From Anaerolineae bacterium (GTDB taxonomy: Bacteria; Chloroflexota; Anaerolineae; E26-bin7): a DNA stretch of 10,406 nucleotides. Positions 6,664 through 10,406 of this stretch are shown piece after piece. Position 1 is the stretch's first letter, and each line of letters starts with the position of its first letter. The stretch lies in contig JAOZOT010000092.1 of assembly GCA_029933115.1 (NCBI GenBank), positions 1-10,406 of the forward strand, written 5' to 3'. Under the pieces are notes generated by a model. The model had not been told where the DNA came from, did no database searches, and was given only the letters and a program-made list of their open reading frames with translations. The position numbers were made by a program, and so were the translations under genes.

Positions 6664-6767
6664 AAGCGCCGATTGGGCCTGCGCAGCAGGCCTTCGCGAG
6701 CCTTCGGCCCGAGACTTTCGAGACGCTCAGACCGGGGGCTCCCGGGCTTCGGTGCAAGCGCCGATTG
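6664..6767. repeat. intergenic palindromic repeat, copy B, inside a 12-bp direct repeat
   Basis: AAGCGCCGATTG occurs at 6664-6675 and 6756-6767, bracketing an 80-bp GC-rich module. The module opens with a perfect hairpin (GGCCTGC 6676-6682, loop GCA, GCAGGCC 6686-6692) and continues into the TGCGCAGCAGG...CGAGCCTTCGGC segment (6680-6708) shared with copy A at 574-604. Further CCCGGG-type dyads follow around 6735-6745. It lies in the untranslated leader of livH and will fold strongly in the mRNA. The flanking direct repeat could be a target-site duplication or simply part of the repeat unit. Confidence 0.6.
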
Positions 6768-6775
6768 CAAATGAG

Positions 6776-6807
6776 AGGGAGTTCAAGGGACCTTCCCCGA
6801 ACTCCCT
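6776..6807. other. strong hairpin in the liv operon leader
   Basis: Arms AGGGAGTTC (6776-6784) and GAACTCCCT (6799-6807) pair perfectly. An inner stem GGGA (6787-6790) / TCCC (6794-6797) closes a 3-base loop. No T-tract lies on either side, so it is not a classic intrinsic terminator. It lies within the region transcribed from the promoter at 6960-6988 and so belongs to the operon's 5' leader. Together with copy B and the short frame at 6839-6916 it accounts for most recognisable structure in the 391-base gap 6617-7007. Confidence 0.5.
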
Positions 6808-6838
6808 GCTTGTCAGCAAAGACTCAAATTCGGCCTTT

Positions 6839-6916
6839 TCACCTGTGACCCAGGCCGCAATCGCCGTTCTCCAGGCCGTTGCCCATTTTCCTCAAGCTGA
6901 TAACCGTCTTTGCCAT
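6839..6916 (-). CDS. possible 25-aa upstream reading frame in the livH leader
   Basis: ATG at 6916-6914 is preceded by AAGGT with 7 bases spacing and lies about 40 bases after the predicted transcription start. The frame begins MAKTVISLRK and ends with TGA at 6841-6839. It has a few Val, Ile and Leu codons but no run of them, so it does not look like a classical attenuation leader peptide. It may be a chance frame, a regulatory short peptide or the start of a decayed gene. Confidence 0.2.
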   Translation of the reverse strand: MAKTVISLRKMGNGLENGDCGLGHR

Positions 6917-6959
6917 ACACGATACCTTATTAGCTGATAGGTGAATAACCGACAGGCCC

Positions 6960-6988
6960 ATTATAGCATAAAAGCATAGTCAAGTCAA
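6960..6988 (-). promoter_or_regulatory. sigma-70-type promoter of the livHMGF operon
   Basis: Read on the minus strand: -35 TTGACT (6988-6983), a 17-base spacer, then a perfect -10 TATAAT (6965-6960). The start of transcription should fall near 6953. The match is among the best possible for a housekeeping promoter. It sits between the reductase stop (7008) and livH, and points at livH. The resulting 5' leader is about 335 bases. Confidence 0.75.
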
Positions 6989-7007
6989 AGGGGCTATAGG
7001 AGCAATT

Positions 7008-8042
7008 TCAAGCAAAGCCATGAGCCTCCCTTTGAGTATAGAAGAGAGTCAGGTGCTCCTCCATCATCTCGCGGATGGGCAGGTGATAAGGGCATTTCTC
7101 TTCGCACTCACCGCACCGGGCACAGTTCTCCGCCAAGGGCACGATTTCAGTCCCCCACTTGGGGAAGAAACTTTCCGCGGGGAAACGCTTCATCATGCTT
7201 TCCAAGATCATGATCATCTGGATGGGCACGCCCTCTGGACAGGGTTGGCAGTAGCCGCAGCGACGGCAGAAGCGCGTCCCCAATCTGGCCCGCAATCGTT
7301 CCATCTCGGCCTCCTCGGCCGGAGTCATTTGCGGGTCACCATCCATGACGGCGATGATTTCCTCAATCTCCTCGACTTTTTCGATGCCCACAAGGATGGC
7401 AGTTTCGGGAAACCGGCGCAGATACTTGAAGGCGACAGTCGCATTCTCCAATAACCCGCCCCCCATGGGCTTCATGACGATGAAACCGACGTCGTGCTCC
7501 TGGGCCAAGGGGATGAGTTTCTCTGCGGCTTCATCGCTGATAAAGTTGAAGGGAAACATCACGGTCTCGAAAAAGCCCGATTTCGTAGCTTCCAGGGCTA
7601 CTTCCATCGAGTGAGAGGTGATGCCAATGTGCCCTACCTGGCCCGCTGCCTGGGCCTCTCTGATCACATCGAGAGGGCCGCCCGGGGCCAAGGACTTTTC
7701 ATAGTCCTCAAAGTTGCTGACGCAATGCAGTTGGTAGAGGTCAATGTGATCCACCCCAAGGCGCTTCAGGCTGAGTTCCAGATGCTGGCGTAGTTCTGAG
7801 CCTTCGCGCGCGTGAGACTTGGTAGCCAGGATCAGCCCCTCGCGACGACCGGCAATGGCCCGCCCAATGCGCTCCTCACTATTGCCATACATGTTGGCCG
7901 TGTCAATAAAGTTGATGCCCAAATTCAGGCAGTGCCTGACCACTTCTATAGCTTCTCCCTCCGGGGGGCGCTGGATGGGGATGCCTCCTAACCCCACTGC
8001 CGAGACCATCAGCTCGGTTTTGCCTAATCTGACCCTGTCCAC
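7008..8042 (-). CDS. aldo/keto reductase with C-terminal 4Fe-4S cysteine motifs
   Basis: 344 residues from GTG 8042-8040, which has GGAGGG 4 bases upstream and gives the usual start MDRVRLGKTELMVSAVGLGG. Longer frames begin at 8108 and 8078, but the 8108 codon lies inside the promoter spacer. Residues 1 to about 255 form a TIM-barrel aldo/keto reductase with the tetrad Asp47, Tyr52 (DTANMYGNSE), Lys75 (ATKSH) and His106 (YQLHC). Two cysteine quartets follow: Cys259/262/265/268 (CRRCGYCQPCP) and Cys307/310/313/317 (CARCGECEEKCP). This architecture is known in a subfamily of iron-sulfur aldo/keto reductases, and an Fe-S centre suggests an anaerobic or microaerobic redox partner. It probably reduces or oxidises a small carbonyl with NAD(P)H; the substrate is unknown. 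It has its own promoter, divergent from the nitrilase-like gene. Confidence 0.93.
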   Translation of the reverse strand: MDRVRLGKTELMVSAVGLGGIPIQRPPEGEAIEVVRHCLNLGINFIDTANMYGNSEERIGRAIAGRREGLILATKSHAREGSELRQHLELSLKRLGVDHIDLYQLHCVSNFEDYEKSLAPGGPLDVIREAQAAGQVGHIGITSHSMEVALEATKSGFFETVMFPFNFISDEAAEKLIPLAQEHDVGFIVMKPMGGGLLENATVAFKYLRRFPETAILVGIEKVEEIEEIIAVMDGDPQMTPAEEAEMERLRARLGTRFCRRCGYCQPCPEGVPIQMIMILESMMKRFPAESFFPKWGTEIVPLAENCARCGECEEKCPYHLPIREMMEEHLTLFYTQREAHGFA

Positions 8043-8098
8043 TTTACCCTCCGCGTTAAGTTTCCCGATCTGCGCCATACCAATGGCGCCTGCCCCCA

Positions 8099-8127
8099 AT
8101 CCTAGCACATTTGGCCTGCAACGTCAA
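8099..8127 (-). promoter_or_regulatory. promoter of the aldo/keto reductase gene
   Basis: On the minus strand: -35 TTGACG (8127-8122), 17-base spacer, -10 TAGGAT (8104-8099). Transcription would begin near 8092, downstream of the GTG at 8108, which rules that codon out for this transcript and supports the start at 8042. Confidence 0.6.
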
Positions 8128-8138
8128 GCAGGCTTGAC
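8123..8138. promoter_or_regulatory. 16-bp palindrome spanning both divergent -35 boxes; candidate operator
   Basis: GTCAAGC (8123-8129), two bases, GCTTGAC (8132-8138) form a perfect 7-bp dyad. It covers five bases of each of two outward-facing -35 hexamers, so one bound dimer could block or coordinate both promoters. Part of the symmetry is automatic, because TTGAC facing its own reverse complement is palindromic; the extra GC pairs in each arm are not. No regulator gene is present in the window. Confidence 0.5.
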
Positions 8139-8162
8139 TTGGCCCTGGATTGCATGTATACT
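8134..8162 (+). promoter_or_regulatory. promoter of the nitrilase-like / kbl unit
   Basis: -35 TTGACT (8134-8139), 17-base spacer, -10 TATACT (8157-8162), the spacer ending ATG just before the -10. Transcription should start near 8169, leaving a leader of about 120 bases before the ATG at 8291. That leader holds only weak dyads (ACCA-GCG-TGGT at 8163-8173 and GCAGG/CCTGC around 8250-8270) and no recognised riboswitch. Confidence 0.7.
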
Positions 8163-8290
8163 ACCAGCGTGGTGTGACCATCGCGCCGTCGCTGAAGCGC
8201 CCATTACGAACAAGAGCCAGTGAGATTCCGAAGGAGCAGCGAGAGCAGGCGAGTGGTTACCTGCCAACTTATAAATGAGGAGATGGACTC

Positions 8291-9103
8291 ATGAGAGAAG
8301 TCACTGTAGCTGTGGTGCAGATGCATCCCCGCCTGGCCGAGGTCGAGGAGAACTTGGCCCGCATGTCGGATTTTATGGAGAAAATCTGCACCGAGCAGAA
8401 CGTGGACCTGATTGTATTCCCAGAATTGACCACGACCGGTTACGAGTGTGGGGTGCGCTTCACCGAGCTGGCCGAACGGGTGCCGGGCCACACCGTCAAC
8501 TACCTGGCCGAGCGAGCCTCAGCCTTCAGCACCTACTTGGCCTTTGGCATGGTAGCCAAAGAAAAAGTAGAAAGCATCCTTTATAATGCGGCTGTTCTCA
8601 TCGGCCCAGACGGCGAGGTTCTGGGACAGTACCACAAGGTGCATCCGCGTGGCGAAGAGCGCCTCGCCTTCCGGCCTGGCTACCGCTACCTGGTTTTGGA
8701 AACCAGCTTCGGCAATGTGGGCCTCCTCCTCGGCTGGGACCTGGCTTTCCCCGAAACAGCCCGTAGCCTGGCTCTGGAGGGAGCGGAACTCCTCTGCGTC
8801 TGCGCCAACTGGGAGCATCCTCACGCTGACGAATGGCGGACCTACGCCCTGGCCCGCGCTTACGAAAACTCTATTTTCGTAGCCGCTGCCAACCGCGTGG
8901 GTGAGGAATACACCTACTCCTTCTTTGGCGAGAGCATGGTAGTAGGACCACGGGGCGAACTGTACGCCTCTATTGACGAAGAGATCGAGGGCTATGCCAT
9001 CGCCAAGATTGACTTGGACAACGTGCGAAAATTCCGCGAGGAGTTCCAATTCATGCAGTGCCGCCAGCCCCAGACCTACCGGGCGATTGTCAGGAAGTAC
9101 TAA
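8291..9103 (+). CDS. nitrilase-superfamily (carbon-nitrogen hydrolase fold) protein lacking the catalytic cysteine
   Basis: 270 residues, full length for the family, starting at ATG with GAGGAG 8 bases upstream. The opening VTVAVVQMHPRLAEVEENL and the two other catalytic positions are intact: Glu45 in IVFPE and Lys116 in YHKVH. The NRVG motif (201-204) and the ending are also family-typical. At the nucleophile position, where family members read like GVMICYDWRFPE, this one reads GLLLGWDLAFPE: residue 148 is Gly, codon GGC 8732-8734. The nearest cysteines, 169 and 171, lie about 20 residues away on another strand and are not obvious substitutes. The normal reaction, amide C-N hydrolysis through a Cys thioester, should therefore be impossible. 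It could be a binding or regulatory pseudoenzyme, have a different chemistry, or reflect a single T-to-G error. It sits 100 bases upstream of kbl, probably in the same transcript. Confidence 0.88.
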   Translation: MREVTVAVVQMHPRLAEVEENLARMSDFMEKICTEQNVDLIVFPELTTTGYECGVRFTELAERVPGHTVNYLAERASAFSTYLAFGMVAKEKVESILYNAAVLIGPDGEVLGQYHKVHPRGEERLAFRPGYRYLVLETSFGNVGLLLGWDLAFPETARSLALEGAELLCVCANWEHPHADEWRTYALARAYENSIFVAAANRVGEEYTYSFFGESMVVGPRGELYASIDEEIEGYAIAKIDLDNVRKFREEFQFMQCRQPQTYRAIVRKY

Positions 9104-9156
9104 AGCTCGCATTCGATTTTGGAGAAGTCCGCATGTAAACGTGGGCAAGTGATCGA

Positions 9157-9173
9157 GTGGGACATGCTCCCAC
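9157..9173. other. small hairpin between the nitrilase-like gene and kbl
   Basis: GTGGGA (9157-9162) and TCCCAC (9168-9173) enclose a 5-base loop in the 100-base gap. The following sequence is purine-rich (ACAGAAGAGGGAAAATAG) without a T-run, so termination is unlikely. No promoter is evident in the gap, supporting read-through into kbl. Confidence 0.35.
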
Positions 9174-9203
9174 ACAGAAGAGGGAAAATAGGGAGGAGCA
9201 AAA

Positions 9204-10391
9204 ATGGCAGAGGACAAACTGGCCTTCATCCGTGAGGACATGGCCAACTTGCAGGAATCAAAGCTGTTCATCAACATCCGCACCATCCAATCACCGGCCG
9301 ACGCCTGGATGATAGTGGACGGCAGAAAGGTGCTCAACTTCTGCACCAACAACTATCTGGGTCTGGCCAACCATCCCAAGATCAAAGAAGCGGCCAAGAA
9401 AGCCATTGACGAGTGGGGGGTAGGGCCGGCGGCTGTGCGTACCATCGCCGGCACCCAATCGCTGCACCTCCAGTTGGAGAAGCGGCTGGCCGCATTCAAA
9501 GAGGTGGAGGACGCGCTGTACGTCCAGTCAGGGCTATGCGCCAATCAGGCGGCTATCCCGCCCTTGGTGGGCAGGGAGGACGTTATCTTTTCCGATCGGC
9601 TGAACCACGCTTCCATCATTGACGGCTGCCGGCTCTCCAGGGCCAAGATCATCGTCTACGAGCACTGCGACCCGGCCGACTGCGAACGAGTGGTCAAGGA
9701 GAACATCGGGAACTACCGCCGGGGGCTGCTGGTCACCGACGGGGTATTCTCGATGGACGGTGACATTGCCCCCCTGGACAAGCTCTACGAGATAGCCGAG
9801 CGATACGGGCTGATGACTATGGTGGACGATGCTCACGGTGAGGGGGTATTGGGCCAGGGCCGGGGTATCGTGCATCACTTTGGCCTGCACGGCAAGTTCG
9901 ATGTGGAGATTGGGACACTGTCCAAGGCTTTCGGGGTAGTGGGAGGCGTCATCGCCGGCAAGAAGATCATCGTAGACTATATGCGGCAGAAAGCGCGGCC
10001 CTTCCTCTTCTCCAGCGCCGTCACCCCGGCCGACACGGCCGCCTGCCTGGCTGCCGTGGACCTGCTGGAGGAGTCCACCGAGCTGGTAGACAAGCTGTGG
10101 CAAAACACCGAGTACTTCAAAGGGGAGATGAAGAGACTGGGATTTGACACCGGCCACAGCGAGACACCCATCGTGCCCATTATGCTGGGCGAGGCCGCCC
10201 TGGCCAAACAGTTCTCGGCCCGGCTTTTCGAGGAAGGCGTGTTTGCTATGGCCATCGGCTTTCCCACCGTGCCTCGGGGCCAGGCCCGCATCCGGGTGAT
10301 GAACACCGCTGCCCACAGCCGAGACGACCTGGACAAGGGACTGGAGGTCTTTGAAAAGGTGGGGAGGGAATTAGGGGTGATCGCCCCCTGA
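9204..10391 (+). CDS. kbl: glycine C-acetyltransferase (2-amino-3-ketobutyrate CoA ligase)-like PLP enzyme
   Basis: 395 residues, complete, started by ATG with GGGAGGAG 5 bases upstream. It belongs to the alpha-oxoamine synthases: NFCTNNYLGLANHP (45-58), the RTIAGTQSLHLQLEKRLA segment (79-96), His136 in LNHASIIDG, VDDAHGEGVLG (207-217, with Asp208 for the PLP ring nitrogen) and the PLP lysine Lys241 in GTLSKAFGVVGG. Family relatives are BioF, ALA synthase and serine palmitoyltransferase. Length and the N-terminal pattern favour Kbl, which cleaves 2-amino-3-oxobutyrate with CoA to glycine and acetyl-CoA in threonine breakdown, or runs in reverse. Its usual partner, threonine dehydrogenase, is not within the 15 bases left after the stop. 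Exact substrate is inferred; a BioF-type role remains possible. Confidence 0.88.
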   Translation: MAEDKLAFIREDMANLQESKLFINIRTIQSPADAWMIVDGRKVLNFCTNNYLGLANHPKIKEAAKKAIDEWGVGPAAVRTIAGTQSLHLQLEKRLAAFKEVEDALYVQSGLCANQAAIPPLVGREDVIFSDRLNHASIIDGCRLSRAKIIVYEHCDPADCERVVKENIGNYRRGLLVTDGVFSMDGDIAPLDKLYEIAERYGLMTMVDDAHGEGVLGQGRGIVHHFGLHGKFDVEIGTLSKAFGVVGGVIAGKKIIVDYMRQKARPFLFSSAVTPADTAACLAAVDLLEESTELVDKLWQNTEYFKGEMKRLGFDTGHSETPIVPIMLGEAALAKQFSARLFEEGVFAMAIGFPTVPRGQARIRVMNTAAHSRDDLDKGLEVFEKVGRELGVIAP

Positions 10392-10406
10392 CAGCGTGCA
10401 GTCCCT

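Noticed and set aside
6839..6916. Attenuator leader peptide for branched-chain amino acids
   Set aside because: The frame has no run of Leu, Ile or Val codons, and no alternating terminator/antiterminator with a T-tract is visible. Kept only as a low-confidence reading frame.
6584..6937. Plus-strand frame of about 117 codons across the livH leader
   Set aside because: It starts inside livH antisense, runs through the palindromic repeat and ends near the promoter; no ribosome binding site or family resemblance.
8240..8275. Possible T-box-like motif in the nitrilase-like leader (GAGTGGTTACCTGC)
   Set aside because: It resembles the T-box core GGGTGGTACCGCG only loosely, with an extra base and mismatches. 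The leader of about 120 bases is short for a stem I, and the downstream gene is not a usual T-box target.
8519..9352. Minus-strand frame overlapping the nitrilase-like gene and kbl
   Set aside because: It crosses from one well-supported gene into another and has no family features.
9534..10316. Minus-strand frame antisense to kbl
   Set aside because: Antisense shadow of a complete PLP enzyme; its His/Gly/Val-rich composition is not protein-like.

Overview
The window looks like bacterial chromosome of moderately high GC, most plausibly from an uncultured Chloroflexota (Anaerolineae-like) genome. That placement is inference. It rests on a lipoprotein with a long Thr/Pro/Asp linker, a style common in that phylum, together with the flavour of the transport and redox genes. 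Nothing in the window, such as rRNA, fixes the taxonomy.

Layout, left to right. (a) 1-362: the 3' end of a plus-strand gene, possibly a type I restriction specificity subunit, then a 23-codon reading frame with a strong ribosome binding site that stops almost at once. This looks like a region boundary or decay zone. (b) 363-6616, minus strand: one long transcription unit read right to left as livH, livM, livG, livF, an ornithine cyclodeaminase/mu-crystallin family gene, a proline-rich lipoprotein and a small two-helix membrane protein. The first four encode both permeases and both ATPases of a branched-chain/polar amino-acid (HAAT) importer, but no substrate-binding protein is present. A near-consensus sigma-70 promoter lies at 6960-6988, about 340 bases upstream of livH, so the operon has a long structured leader. 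A run of perfect hairpins separates livM from livG, and a short dispersed repeat occurs both in the leader and upstream of the last small gene. (c) 7008-8042, minus strand: an aldo/keto reductase with a C-terminal ferredoxin-like cysteine region. (d) 8099-8162: back-to-back promoters whose -35 boxes lie in one 16-bp palindrome, serving the reductase leftward and a nitrilase-like gene rightward. (e) 8291-10391, plus strand: the nitrilase-superfamily gene, then a glycine C-acetyltransferase-like PLP enzyme (kbl), probably co-transcribed.

As a whole the window suggests amino-acid uptake and catabolism. The importer is coupled to an NAD(P)-dependent amino-acid/imine enzyme, and next to it are an amide-hydrolase-fold protein and an enzyme of threonine/glycine metabolism. 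The points most worth checking are a LivG ATPase with a roughly 77-residue insertion carrying two predicted membrane helices between Walker A and the Q-loop; a nitrilase-fold protein whose nucleophile cysteine is glycine; and the shared palindromic promoter. No CRISPR array, tRNA, rRNA or insertion-sequence transposase was seen, and I do not see a clear novel defence system.
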